DNA from: Amycolatopsis rubida | GTDB taxonomy: Bacteria; Actinomycetota; Actinomycetes; Mycobacteriales; Pseudonocardiaceae | Direction of reading: 5' to 3' | Assembly: GCF_900115345.1 (NCBI RefSeq) | Contig: NZ_FOWC01000030.1 | Span: 1-40,980 of the forward strand | Length of the DNA: 40,980 bases | Shown here: positions 23,430-31,252 of the stretch, piece by piece | Position numbering within the stretch: the stretch's first letter is position 1 | Layout: every line of letters begins with the position of its first letter | The notes under the pieces: generated by a model | The model's input: only the letters and a program-made list of their open reading frames with translations | Told to the model about the DNA's origin: nothing | Databases searched by the model: none | Translations under genes and position numbers: made by a program

Positions 23430-24085
23430 CAGAAGTCCTGGCCCTGCACCATCTCACGGAGTTTGGCCAGCGCGCGGTGCTGCGTGACGCGGACGTTGCC
23501 GGCCGAAATGCCCAGCGTCTCGGCCGTCTCGTTCGCGCTGAGGCCGACGACGATGCGCAGCGCCAGGATCTCCTGCTGCAGCGGGGCGAGGCGGGTGAGC
23601 AGCTCCTGGAGACGGCTGCCGAGGTCGAGGCGCAGCGCGTGGGATTCCGGCTCGTTGCCGCCGGAGAGCGGGTGCTCCGGAAGCTCGGGCACCGGTTCGG
23701 AGCGGTCGCGCGCGACGGCCCGGTAGGCGTCGGCGACCTTGTTGGCCGCGATGGCGTGCACGAGGTAGAGGAAGGAACCGCCGCGGTCCTGGTAGTCGGG
23801 GAGGGCCTTGAGGACGGCCATGCAGACGTCCTGCGCGACGTCGTCGGCGGCGAGGTAGGACAGGTCGCGGCCGCCCATCCGGGCCCGGCAGTAGCGCGCG
23901 ACCACCGGCCGGAGCACGTGCAGCAGTTCGGCGACCGCGGCTTGATCGCCCTGCCCCGCCGCGCGTACGAGCGGGTCGAGGTCTTCCTTGGTCAGGCGTC
24001 CGCCGGACCGGGGCAGCGTCGCGGGGCTCACGTAGCCCGCGACACCGGACACCGCAGTACGGGACGTCTTCGACGGTGCTGTCAT
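23429..24085 (-). CDS. shbA: RNA polymerase sigma factor, ShbA/SigD type
   Basis: A 218-residue ECF-like sigma factor. Region 2 includes DVAQDVCMAVLKALPDY and the DNA-melting helix GSFLYLVHAIAANKVADAYR. Region 4 is the HTH LSANETAETLGISAGNVRVTQHRALAKLREM, and the protein ends VQGQDF. The overall sequence matches the ShbA group of actinomycetes (SigD in mycobacteria). In Streptomyces griseus, ShbA drives transcription of the principal sigma gene hrdB. No anti-sigma gene adjoins it, which is also typical of ShbA. ATG 24085 has GGGGAG 7 nt upstream. A 325-bp intergenic region precedes it. Confidence 0.9.
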   Translation of the reverse strand: MTAPSKTSRTAVSGVAGYVSPATLPRSGGRLTKEDLDPLVRAAGQGDQAAVAELLHVLRPVVARYCRARMGGRDLSYLAADDVAQDVCMAVLKALPDYQDRGGSFLYLVHAIAANKVADAYRAVARDRSEPVPELPEHPLSGGNEPESHALRLDLGSRLQELLTRLAPLQQEILALRIVVGLSANETAETLGISAGNVRVTQHRALAKLREMVQGQDF

Positions 24086-24410
24086 GGTCGTCTCCCCGGC
24101 AACCCTGCGACCGTCGCTGTCTTGGGGTCAACACTCTGTGATGTTGCGGTCGCAAGTACTCCGATCGAACGGGGGGAGCACTGCGATCGTTGCGACGCTC
24201 CGTAACCTTAAGCGGCCGGAGGCCGACCGTCCACTTTTCAACTACGAATACCCCGTTAGCAGCAGTGGTCTTGACACAAACGAGACCAGCCGACGCACAG
24301 TACGAATCCGGCCTCGCAGCATGTGCGGATGTCCGATTTCGTGCGTCACGAAGAGTGACAGCCGGGTAGCGCAACAGAGAGTGGTCGCACTGCGGGTAGA
24401 ACGGGTTTCA
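24086..24410. promoter_or_regulatory. 325-bp leader/promoter region upstream of shbA
   Basis: No gene is seen here. It lies between the gtrA-like stop and the shbA start, both on the minus strand, so it should hold the shbA promoter. TTGCGGTCGCAA near 24143 is an imperfect inverted repeat, and CGGCCGGAGGCCG near 24213 could be a small hairpin ending the gtrA-like transcript. I could not identify a convincing -35/-10 pair. Confidence 0.45.
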
Positions 24411-26051
24411 CTACCGCTGGTGATCTTGTGCCGCGTCCGTTCGCCGTGCCCGGGCGAACACCCACCACCGCAGAACGGCGAACCGGACGACCCCGCCGAC
24501 GAAACTGGCCGCGAGAAGCGCGGCGGTTTGCTGCCCGGCGGAGGGATGGGGGACAACGGCGTCGAGGGCCGCGAGGACGACCGATCCGTAGCCGGCGTAG
24601 AAGGCGAAAGTGACGAGATCCTGAAGATGCCGCTTGCCCGCGCGGCTGCTCCGGTTGGCGAAAGTGACGCGGCGGTGGAACTCGGTGTTGCCGGCGGTCG
24701 TGATCGCGAGCGCGGCGAGATTCGCCCATTGCGCGCCGATTTCCGGACGGAAAGCGAGGAAGAGGACGGCCTGGAGCCCGGTGGTGACGACACCGGCGGC
24801 CAGGTACCAGGCAGCATGTCCGCCCATTTCGCGGCGGCGGGCGGTGCGGTCTGCGGGTTTTGGCCGATGATCGGCGACGCTCGGCGGCTCTGGGTGCGTG
24901 GTGGGGACGGCTGCTGGATCCGGGTGGGGCTGGTGGCAAGCGGGGCCGGCTGCTGGATCCGTCGGAGCTTGCGGCTGGCGGCCGGTTTCCGCGGCGTTGT
25001 TCCTGGCGGGTTTCGACGACAGCAGGCCAGCGGCGCTCGCCGCTTCATGACATGGCTGGCGCGGATTCGCCGTTGAGTGGCGACTGGTGTGTTCGTCGCT
25101 GGTCTCCGGTCGCAACTGTTCGGTGTAGTCGGTTGCCGTTTCACGGCGAGGGACACTCGTGGTGGCCTCCGAGCGCTGACCGGGGTGCTGGTCGCTGGTC
25201 TCCGGTCGCAACTGTTTGGCGTAGTCGGTTGCCGTTTCACGGCGAAGGGCACTCGTGGCGGCCCTGGAGCGCTGACGGGCGGCCTTCGCTCGCCGCGGTT
25301 TGCGGTTTCCGGTTACGGCTTCACCGCGATCGGCCCGAGTGTTCGCCGTTGAGTGGCCAATGGCGGGCTCGCTGTTGCCTTCCGGTTGTTGGGGTTCGGT
25401 GTCGTCAGGTGGTGTTGCATGGTGAACGCCGCCCGGATTCGCCACTGCGCGACGGCTGGAACGCTCGCTGCTGGCTTCCGATCGCGGCAGGTCGGCGTCA
25501 CTGGTTGCCGGCTGAAGGCGGCGATCGCTCGTAGTTGCCGCTGAGTGACGACCGGTGTTTTTTGGCGGCAGCAGCTTGTCGTCGCTGGTTGTCGCCTTGA
25601 GGCGATTGGTGCGGTCGTGGCTGACAACCTCGACCCCGAGGACTGGCGCAGAGGCAGTTGCCCTTTCGCGGCGATCGGAGCTTGAGTTAGCCGCACGAGG
25701 GCTGTTGTCTTCGGGCTTCGACGGCGGCTGGTCAGCGTCGCGATCAGTCGTTCCCTGGCGCTCAGCGCTCGGATTAGCCGTTGAGAGGCGACGGGTGTTC
25801 TCCACGCGGCGGTTGGCGCCGGAGTCCGGCAGATCGCGGCGAGTGCCGATCCCGTCGGCGAGCGCGGCCAGGTCATTTTCGACCGCTCGACGCTGGCCGG
25901 CGGCCTCGTCGGCGTCCGGAGAGCGGTGGCTCGGAGTCTCGCCGAGCGTGCGGAACTCCGGCTGCGCGTCATCGCCGCGCGGGTCGTCGCTGGTCGTGCG
26001 CCGGGGGCGGAGACCGATCCGGCCACGCGGCTTCCACCTGGTGGTGGTCAT
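24411..26051 (-). CDS. GtrA-family membrane protein with a long repetitive N-terminal extension
   Basis: The last 140 residues are a GtrA domain with four hydrophobic segments: HAAWYLAAGVVTTGLQAVLF (TM1), then NTEFHRRVTFAN, a family motif, and FVGGVVRFAVLRWWVFARAR at the end. GtrA proteins move polyprenyl-linked sugars or assist cell-wall glycosylation. The 400 or so residues before it are hydrophilic and repetitive, with 28-32-residue units ending in motifs such as HSTAN and two 96-bp DNA repeats. ATG 26051 (MTTTRWKPRGR) is chosen because codons from there are clearly GC3-rich, though no good ribosome site is seen. The frame stays open to 26576. A shorter form from ATG 24828 containing only the GtrA domain is also possible. 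Confidence 0.7.
   Translation of the reverse strand: MTTTRWKPRGRIGLRPRRTTSDDPRGDDAQPEFRTLGETPSHRSPDADEAAGQRRAVENDLAALADGIGTRRDLPDSGANRRVENTRRLSTANPSAERQGTTDRDADQPPSKPEDNSPRAANSSSDRRERATASAPVLGVEVVSHDRTNRLKATTSDDKLLPPKNTGRHSAATTSDRRLQPATSDADLPRSEASSERSSRRAVANPGGVHHATPPDDTEPQQPEGNSEPAIGHSTANTRADRGEAVTGNRKPRRAKAARQRSRAATSALRRETATDYAKQLRPETSDQHPGQRSEATTSVPRRETATDYTEQLRPETSDEHTSRHSTANPRQPCHEAASAAGLLSSKPARNNAAETGRQPQAPTDPAAGPACHQPHPDPAAVPTTHPEPPSVADHRPKPADRTARRREMGGHAAWYLAAGVVTTGLQAVLFLAFRPEIGAQWANLAALAITTAGNTEFHRRVTFANRSSRAGKRHLQDLVTFAFYAGYGSVVLAALDAVVPHPSAGQQTAALLAASFVGGVVRFAVLRWWVFARARRTDAAQDHQR
25095..25286. repeat. Two tandem 96-bp repeats inside the gtrA-like gene
   Basis: Copies at 25095-25190 and 25191-25286 both begin GTCGCTGGTCTCCGGTCGCA and differ at scattered positions. 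The period of 96 bp equals 32 codons and preserves the minus-strand frame. More degenerate copies are visible in the protein on both sides. Confidence 0.88.
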
Positions 26052-26198
26052 AGTGCTGACGCTAGCTCCGCTTCGCCCGCTGACGCCCTGGCAGACCGAA
26101 GGAAACCCTGTGATTCCGGCGACAGCCGTTCGGCCCGTTTCACTCGATGTCGCCTCGGGTAGCTCACCACGAACAATCCGGACTTTCGGGAGGTGCCC

Positions 26199-26522
26199 GT
26201 GAGCGATCCCGGTGACGACACTCCCCGCGAGGGTCGAGCGCCCGGCGCGGACGGCTCTCGTGTCGACCCGTTTCGCGCGCCCGGCTCTATGGTCGCGGCA
26301 GCTTCTGGCGAGGTCTGGGAAAGCCAGCGTGCGGGGGACGAGCCGGAGGTCCGGCCGCCGGTCGACGCCAGTGGGGAAGCCGGCGGAGGCGATTCCGAAC
26401 TGGGGCCGCTCGGCCCGGCCGGGGACGGCTGGCCCCCGGTGCCCGGACAGGGCGAGCGGGTCGACCACGGGGGCGGCACGGTCGCCGACGCGATCCGGTC
26501 GGCCATGGCCCGAAGATCCTGA
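26199..26522 (+). CDS. Small hydrophilic protein of unknown function
   Basis: A 107-residue frame starting with GTG after a GGGAGG ribosome site 4 nt upstream. The product is acidic, rich in Gly, Pro, Asp and Glu, and ends ADAIRSAMARRS. No cysteine pair, membrane segment or recognised domain is present, and most of the chain is probably disordered. It is divergent from the gtrA-like gene and precedes the hesB-like gene by 143 bp. Codon third positions are GC-rich. The good ribosome site and codon use support translation; the function is unknown. Confidence 0.5.
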   Translation: MSDPGDDTPREGRAPGADGSRVDPFRAPGSMVAAASGEVWESQRAGDEPEVRPPVDASGEAGGGDSELGPLGPAGDGWPPVPGQGERVDHGGGTVADAIRSAMARRS

Positions 26523-26665
26523 TTTCAAACGTGTTTGTGACAGTTCCATCGTCGCGGCAAACGGCCTCGCGCTCACACTGCGCGACCGTCGTGCCGCCTT
26601 TAGCGTGAAAAACCACCCTGCAACCGACCGCGCGCATCCGACTGCGACAAAGGGAAGGCCGAAAG

Positions 26666-26971
26666 ATGCTGACCGTTACCGAAGCCGCCGCCGAGGCGAT
26701 CACCGCGTTGACCGCTGAGCAAGGCAGTGAATCCGACGAGAGCGGCCTGCGCTTCGCGCTGCAGAGCATGGAAGGCGACGGCGCTCAGTTGGCGCTGTCG
26801 GTAGCCCCGGCCCCGGAGGACGGCGACCGCATCGTCGGCGCCGACGGCGGAGCCAAGGTCTTCCTCGAGCCGCAGGCAGCGGCGTTGCTCGACGACAAGG
26901 TTCTCGACGTTCAGCAGGACGACACCGGCGACGTCGCCTTCGCCGTCCTGCCGCAGCAGCAGTCCGCCTGA
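26666..26971 (+). CDS. HesB/IscA-like protein without cysteines
   Basis: A 101-residue protein with the HesB/IscA layout: LTVTEAAAEAITALTAEQG at the start, a LRFALQSMEGDGAQLALSVA strand region, and KVFLEPQAAALLDDKVLD near the end. True A-type carriers use three conserved cysteines. This protein contains no cysteine at all, so it cannot ligate a cluster in the usual way. Such cysteine-free versions are a recognised actinobacterial subgroup annotated as HesB-like. The role is unknown. ATG 26666 follows a GGAAGG site. Two hairpins downstream end the unit before the convergent glycerate kinase. Confidence 0.8.
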   Translation: MLTVTEAAAEAITALTAEQGSESDESGLRFALQSMEGDGAQLALSVAPAPEDGDRIVGADGGAKVFLEPQAAALLDDKVLDVQQDDTGDVAFAVLPQQQSA

Positions 26972-27043
26972 CGGGCTGCGCAAGCAAGCTCCCGGTCACG
27001 GGGTTCGCGCGGCGGTGTCCGTCCGCCGATCCCGTGCGCCGTT

Positions 27044-27084
27044 CGCCGGTGTCTCCGGATGTCTCAAGACGTCCGGGACCGGCG
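27044..27084. terminator. Imperfect GC-rich hairpin after the hesB-like gene
   Basis: CGCCGGT and ACCGGCG form the base, CCGGATGTC and GACGTCCGG the upper stem, with two bulged positions and a TCAA loop. It lies 73 nt past the stop and probably terminates the plus-strand transcript. Confidence 0.5.
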
Positions 27085-27152
27085 AGTTGCCTGGATGGCT
27101 GTCGTCCGAGACACGGGTCGTCCAGACGACGGCGTGGCTGCGTTGTTGTGCT

Positions 27153-27184
27153 GAACGCTCCCGCGGTTGAGCGCGGGAGCGTTC
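27153..27184. terminator. Bidirectional terminator between the hesB-like gene and glycerate kinase
   Basis: Arms GAACGCTCCCGCG (27153-27165) and its exact complement (27172-27184) enclose a 6-nt loop. It ends 2 nt from the glycerate kinase stop, between convergent genes. Confidence 0.8.
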
Positions 27185-27186
27185 CG

Positions 27187-28314
27187 CTATCTGGTGCGCA
27201 GCCAGTCCCGCACTAGCACTCCGGCCCGTTCGCGCAGCAGTTCCGCGGCGCGGGAGCGGGCATAGTCCAGCGACGGCGCGTGGTCGATCAGCGCGCTGCT
27301 GCCCACGACTCCCAAACCGGCCAGCGCGTCCGCGTCCAGCTGGATCCGTCCGGCGAGCACCAGCAGGGGGACGCCCGTCCGGCTGGCGCGAGCCGCGATC
27401 CCCGCCGGGGCCTTCCCGGACAGCGATTGTTCGTCCAGCGAGCCCTCTCCGGTGATCACCAGGTCCGCGCCGGTCAACGCGGTGTCGACGCCGGTCAAGG
27501 CGGCGATCAGGTCGAAGCCGGACTCGACCGTCGCGCCGAACCCCGCGATCGCTCCCGCCGCGACACCTCCGCCGGCCCCGGCTCCGGGGAGGTCGGAGAC
27601 ATCCGGTGCGCCAGCCCGCACAAGCGCCTTAGCCCAGTGCGAAAGACCTTCGTCTAGCGCGTGGACATCGTCTGGAGCGGCGCCCTTTTGCGGACCGAAC
27701 ACCGCCGCCGCCCCGTTCGCGCCGAGCAGCGGGTTCGTCACGTCCGTCGCGACCACGACCGGCACTGCGCCCAGCCGCTCCCGCATCGGACCCAGTTCGA
27801 CGCGAGCGACTTGCGTCAGCGACCCGCCGCCGAGACCAACCGGCGCACCGGACGCGTCGAGGACCTCGGCATCCAGTGCAGCCAGCATCCCGGCACCGCC
27901 GTCGGTGCTCGCGGTGCCGCCGACGGTCAGCACGAGCCGCCGTGCGCCGCGGGCGAGCGCGTCGTTCAGCAGCTCGCCGACGCCCCACGTGTGCGCGGCC
28001 AGCGCGACTTCCCGGCTCGGCGTCACGAACTCGATCCCGCACGCCCGCGCCGATTCGACGTAGGCCGTGCCGTCGAGCAGCACGTACCGGGCCTCGACCG
28101 GTTCGGCCAGCGGACCGCGCACCGGCAACCGCACCATGGAGCCGCCCGCGTTCTCGAGCACCTCCAGCGTCCCTTCGCCGCCGTCGGCGACTGGGCATTC
28201 GGAGATCTCGGCATCCGGCAACGCGTCGCGCACGCCGTACGCGATCGCTTCCGTCACCTCGACCGCGGTCAGGCTTCCTTTGAACTTGTCCGGTGCGATC
28301 ACGACCCGGGTCAT
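27187..28314 (-). CDS. Glycerate kinase (GlxK/GarK family)
   Basis: A 375-residue kinase that phosphorylates D-glycerate, in this family normally to 2-phosphoglycerate. VVIAPDKFKGSLTAVEV at the N-terminus and CPVADGGEGTLEVL are the glycerate-binding family signatures; LTVGGTASTDGGAGML and ITGEGSLDEQSLSGK are nucleotide- and hinge-region motifs. Length is normal for the family. Its ATG overlaps the TGA of the hydroxyacid dehydrogenase gene by 4 nt, so the pair is co-translated. Together they would turn hydroxypyruvate or glyoxylate-derived C3 units into glycolytic intermediates. Confidence 0.93.
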   Translation of the reverse strand: MTRVVIAPDKFKGSLTAVEVTEAIAYGVRDALPDAEISECPVADGGEGTLEVLENAGGSMVRLPVRGPLAEPVEARYVLLDGTAYVESARACGIEFVTPSREVALAAHTWGVGELLNDALARGARRLVLTVGGTASTDGGAGMLAALDAEVLDASGAPVGLGGGSLTQVARVELGPMRERLGAVPVVVATDVTNPLLGANGAAAVFGPQKGAAPDDVHALDEGLSHWAKALVRAGAPDVSDLPGAGAGGGVAAGAIAGFGATVESGFDLIAALTGVDTALTGADLVITGEGSLDEQSLSGKAPAGIAARASRTGVPLLVLAGRIQLDADALAGLGVVGSSALIDHAPSLDYARSRAAELLRERAGVLVRDWLRTR

Positions 28315-29258
28315 CGGCCCACCTCCGTCAGCGGCTTGGCTCCGGCGAGCACCGAGACGACGTTGCGTGCGGCCAGCACCGCCATCGCTGTACGCGTTTC
28401 CACCGTCGCTGATCCGAGGTGCGGCGTCAGCACCACATCGTCGCGCTCCAGCAACCGAGGCTCGACGTCCGGCTCTTTCTCGAACACGTCCAGCGCCGCG
28501 CCCGCGATCTCACCGGCTTCGAGCGCGTCGGCCAGCGCCGATTCGTCGACGACCGGACCGCGCGTGGTGTTCACCAGGTACGCACCCGGTTTCATGGCCC
28601 GCAAGGCGTCCGCGTCGACGAGGTGCCGGGTCCCGGGAGTCAGCGGACAGTGCAGTGACACGAAGTCGGAACGTCGCAGCAGCTCGTCGAACGAGACGAA
28701 CTCGCCGTCGAAGTCCGGTTTCGCCGACCGTCCGGAGTAGACGACCCGCATCCCGAACGCCGCCGCCCGCCTCGCCACCGCGCGGCCGATCTGCCCGAGT
28801 CCGACGATGCCGAGCGTCTTGCCCTGCAGTCCGGACCCGAGCAGGAAGCCGAGGTGGAACGACCACGGCTGCCGCGCGCGCAGCAACCGTTCGCCTTCGC
28901 CGAGCCGCCGCGAGACGGCCAGCAGCAATCCGAACGCGAGATCCGCGGTGGCGTCGGTGAGCACGCCTGGCGTGTTGGCGACCACGACCCCGCGCTCGGC
29001 CAGTGCACTGACCTCCACGTTGTCGTAGCCCACCGCGACGTTCGCGACGACCTTCAGTCCGGGACCCGCCGCGTCCGCGACTGAGCCGTCGATCCGGTCG
29101 TGCAGCATCGACACCACCGCGGCCGATCCGGCGACGAACTTCCGCAGTTCCTCGGGCGTGAGCGGCCGGTCCTCCGGCGAGATTTCGACTTCGCCTGCTT
29201 CGCCGAGCACCTGCACGGCTTCGTCCGGGATCCAGCGGGTGACAGCGATCTTCGGCAT
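28311..29258 (-). CDS. D-2-hydroxyacid dehydrogenase, probable glyoxylate/hydroxypyruvate reductase
   Basis: A 315-residue NAD(P)-dependent enzyme of the D-isomer family. The Rossmann motif is GIVGLGQIGRAVARRA, catalytic Arg is in NTTRGPVVDE, Glu in DVFEKEP and His in LTPHLGSA. VVANVAVGYDNV is typical of the glyoxylate/hydroxypyruvate reductase branch. Coupling to glycerate kinase supports hydroxypyruvate or tartronate semialdehyde reduction to glycerate. The exact substrate is inferred. ATG 29258 is the only sensible start, since MPKIAVTRWI begins the family's first strand. Confidence 0.9.
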   Translation of the reverse strand: MPKIAVTRWIPDEAVQVLGEAGEVEISPEDRPLTPEELRKFVAGSAAVVSMLHDRIDGSVADAAGPGLKVVANVAVGYDNVEVSALAERGVVVANTPGVLTDATADLAFGLLLAVSRRLGEGERLLRARQPWSFHLGFLLGSGLQGKTLGIVGLGQIGRAVARRAAAFGMRVVYSGRSAKPDFDGEFVSFDELLRRSDFVSLHCPLTPGTRHLVDADALRAMKPGAYLVNTTRGPVVDESALADALEAGEIAGAALDVFEKEPDVEPRLLERDDVVLTPHLGSATVETRTAMAVLAARNVVSVLAGAKPLTEVGR

Positions 29259-29605
29259 GCCGAGCAGCCTAATGCCGACTGCGGCGCCCGAGCGAGGTTC
29301 GCGGCGCGCTCACCGCCGGACACCCGCCTGAGCTGCGACGGAGCGTCCAACCGCGACAGGACGCCGCTGACGTCGGCAGTGCCCGAATTCCGCATTGCGG
29401 TACCACGCAACGAAATTCCGGTCTGCCGCCGGCTTGTGCCGCCCTGTGCCGCCGCGAAACCCGTTCGCCGACTCCTAGCGCACCGTGTTGTCTTATCCCA
29501 TCACCTCACTTCCCTTGAAGCCGTAAACCTCGCGTTGTCTTGTGCCGTCTCTCCGGACCTCCGCTTCACCCGTTGGCACTCCCGCCGGCGGCCGGATCGT
29601 GCTAT
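29259..29605. other. Intergenic region between the glycerate and pca operons
   Basis: About 350 bp between divergent units. It should contain the minus-strand promoter of the hydroxyacid dehydrogenase. I see no credible gene, repeat or strong hairpin. The right end leads into the pca operator. Confidence 0.5.
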
Positions 29606-29639
29606 GTTCTCATATAGAACTTCTGTGCGCTATGCGAAC
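29606..29639. promoter_or_regulatory. Tandem operator for the pca operon regulator
   Basis: Two 15-nt sites, GTTCTCATATAGAAC (29606-29620) and GTGCGCTATGCGAAC (29625-29639), lie with centres 19 bp apart, about two helical turns. Read on the minus strand the second is GTTCGCATAGCGCAC, which shares 11 of 15 positions with the GTTCGATAATCGCAC type of PcaR/PobR site I recall from proteobacteria. The IclR-type regulator at 34946 is the natural candidate. Confidence 0.65.
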
Positions 29640-29690
29640 ACGCTAGCACGGAACGGCGGAATCAGGAAGATCCAGACGGAAGGGCTCGTG

Positions 29691-30500
29691 ATGGCAAGGG
29701 TGCTGTCGCTCGGCGAGGCGGTCGCCGAGCTGGTGCACGACGGAGACACCGTCGCTCTCGAGGGCTTCACGCACCTCATTCCCGTGGCGGCCGGGCACGA
29801 GATCATCCGTCAGGGCAGGCGGAACCTCACGCTCGTGCGGATGACGCCGGACATCGTCTACGACCAGCTCATCGGCGCGGGCTGTGCGAGCAAGCTGATC
29901 TTCTCGTGGGGCGGCAACCCCGGAGTCGGCTCGCTGCACCGGTTCCGCGACGCGGTGCAGCACTCGTGGCCGGCGCCGCTGGAGATCGAGGAGCACAGTC
30001 ACGCGGGCATGGCGAACCGTTATGTCGCAGGCGCTTCCGGGCTCCCGTTCGCCGTGCTGCGCGGTTACACCGGCACCGATCTGCCCGCGCAGACGGAGAC
30101 GATCAAGCCGATCACCTGCCCGTTCACCGGCGAGCAGCTCACCGCGGTGCCCGCGCTGAATCCGGACGTCACGATCGTCCACGCGCAGCGCGCCGACCGG
30201 GCGGGCAACGTCCAGTTGTGGGGCATCGCGGGTGTGCAGAAGGAAGCGGTGCTCGCGGCGAAGCGGTCGCTGGTCACCGTCGAAGAGGTCGTCGACGAGC
30301 TGGAGCCCCGGCCGGGCGCGCTGGTGCTTCCGTCCTGGGCGGTCACCGCGGTGGCCGAGGTGCCGCGCGGCGCTGCGCCCTCGTACGCCGCTGGGTACTA
30401 CGAACGGGACAACGCGGCGTACCAGGCGTGGGACGAGATCGGGCGGGACCGTGAGGAATTCGCCAAGTGGCTGAGCGACCTGACCGGGGTGAAGGCATGA
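29691..30500 (+). CDS. pcaI: 3-oxoadipate CoA-transferase subunit A
   Basis: A 269-residue alpha subunit. It pairs with PcaJ to transfer CoA from succinyl-CoA to 3-oxoadipate in the beta-ketoadipate pathway. DGDTVALEGFTHLIPVAAGHE is the N-terminal glycine-rich CoA site, and LIFSWGGNPGVGSLHRFRD is the characteristic central segment. ATG 29691 is chosen because GGAAGG precedes it and the conserved sequence starts at once, although the frame is open far upstream. It is the first gene after the operator, and the next start overlaps its stop by 4 nt. Confidence 0.93.
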   Translation: MARVLSLGEAVAELVHDGDTVALEGFTHLIPVAAGHEIIRQGRRNLTLVRMTPDIVYDQLIGAGCASKLIFSWGGNPGVGSLHRFRDAVQHSWPAPLEIEEHSHAGMANRYVAGASGLPFAVLRGYTGTDLPAQTETIKPITCPFTGEQLTAVPALNPDVTIVHAQRADRAGNVQLWGIAGVQKEAVLAAKRSLVTVEEVVDELEPRPGALVLPSWAVTAVAEVPRGAAPSYAAGYYERDNAAYQAWDEIGRDREEFAKWLSDLTGVKA

Positions 30501-31252
30501 GCGAGTACACCGCCGACGAGATGATGAGCATCGCCGCGGCCCGCGCGCTCGGCGAGGGCATGTCGTGCTTCGTCGGGATCGGTTTGCCGAGCACGGCGGC
30601 GAATCTGGCCCGTCGCACGCACGCCCCGAACCTCACGCTGATCTACGAATCGGGTTGTCTCGGCGCGAAACCCGGCAGGCTGCCGCTGTCGATCGGCGAC
30701 GGCGAGCTGGCCGACACCGCCGACGCGGTGGTCAGCGTGCCCGAGGTGTTCAACTACTGGCTGCAGCCCGGCCGGATCGACGTCGGGTTCCTCGGCGCGG
30801 CGCAGCTCGACAAGTTCGGCAACATCAACACCACGGTCATCGGCTCCGACTACCACGATCCGAAGGTGCGCCTGCCCGGCGCGGGCGGGGCGCCGGAGAT
30901 CGCCGCGTCCTGCAAGGAAGTGTTCGTCGTGCTGCGGCAAAGCAGGCGGACGTTCGTGGACAAGGTCGACTTCGTGACGTCGTTCGGCCACGGCTCCGGG
31001 CGCGGCGACCGCGAACGGCTCGGCCTGCGCGGCGCCGGGCCGACGCTCGTGGTCACCGACCTCGGACTGATGCGGCCTGACCCGGAAACCGCGGAACTCA
31101 CGCTCACTGAGTTGCATCCCGGGATCGAGCTGGAACAGGCTGTGGCAGCGACGGGGTGGACACTGAAGGCGGCTGCGGACCTCAAGACCACCCCCGCACC
31201 CACCGAACGCGAACTGACCCTGCTCCGTGAGCTGAAGAAGGCCGGCGAATGA
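30497..31252 (+). CDS. pcaJ: 3-oxoadipate CoA-transferase subunit B
   Basis: A 251-residue beta subunit carrying the catalytic glutamate, E51 in IYESGCLGAKP, which forms the glutamyl-CoA intermediate. GMSCFVGIGLPSTAANLARR precedes it, and the remainder follows the family. ATG 30497 overlaps the pcaI stop (ATGA), and its own stop overlaps the thiolase start in the same way, so the three genes are tightly coupled. Confidence 0.94.
   Translation: MSEYTADEMMSIAAARALGEGMSCFVGIGLPSTAANLARRTHAPNLTLIYESGCLGAKPGRLPLSIGDGELADTADAVVSVPEVFNYWLQPGRIDVGFLGAAQLDKFGNINTTVIGSDYHDPKVRLPGAGGAPEIAASCKEVFVVLRQSRRTFVDKVDFVTSFGHGSGRGDRERLGLRGAGPTLVVTDLGLMRPDPETAELTLTELHPGIELEQAVAATGWTLKAAADLKTTPAPTERELTLLRELKKAGE

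Noticed and set aside
24860..26202. Two plus-strand frames of about 220 residues opposite the gtrA-like gene
   Set aside because: Codon bias favours the minus strand, and the plus frames are Arg/Ser/Trp-rich with no domain or ribosome site.
26527..26538. CAAACGTGTTTG as an operator before the hesB-like gene
   Set aside because: The 5-bp arms are too short to separate from chance, and no regulator is linked.
26052..26576. Upstream extension of the gtrA-like frame to ATG 26576
   Set aside because: It would run antisense through the small plus-strand gene that has a good ribosome site, and GC-biased coding character starts at ATG 26051.
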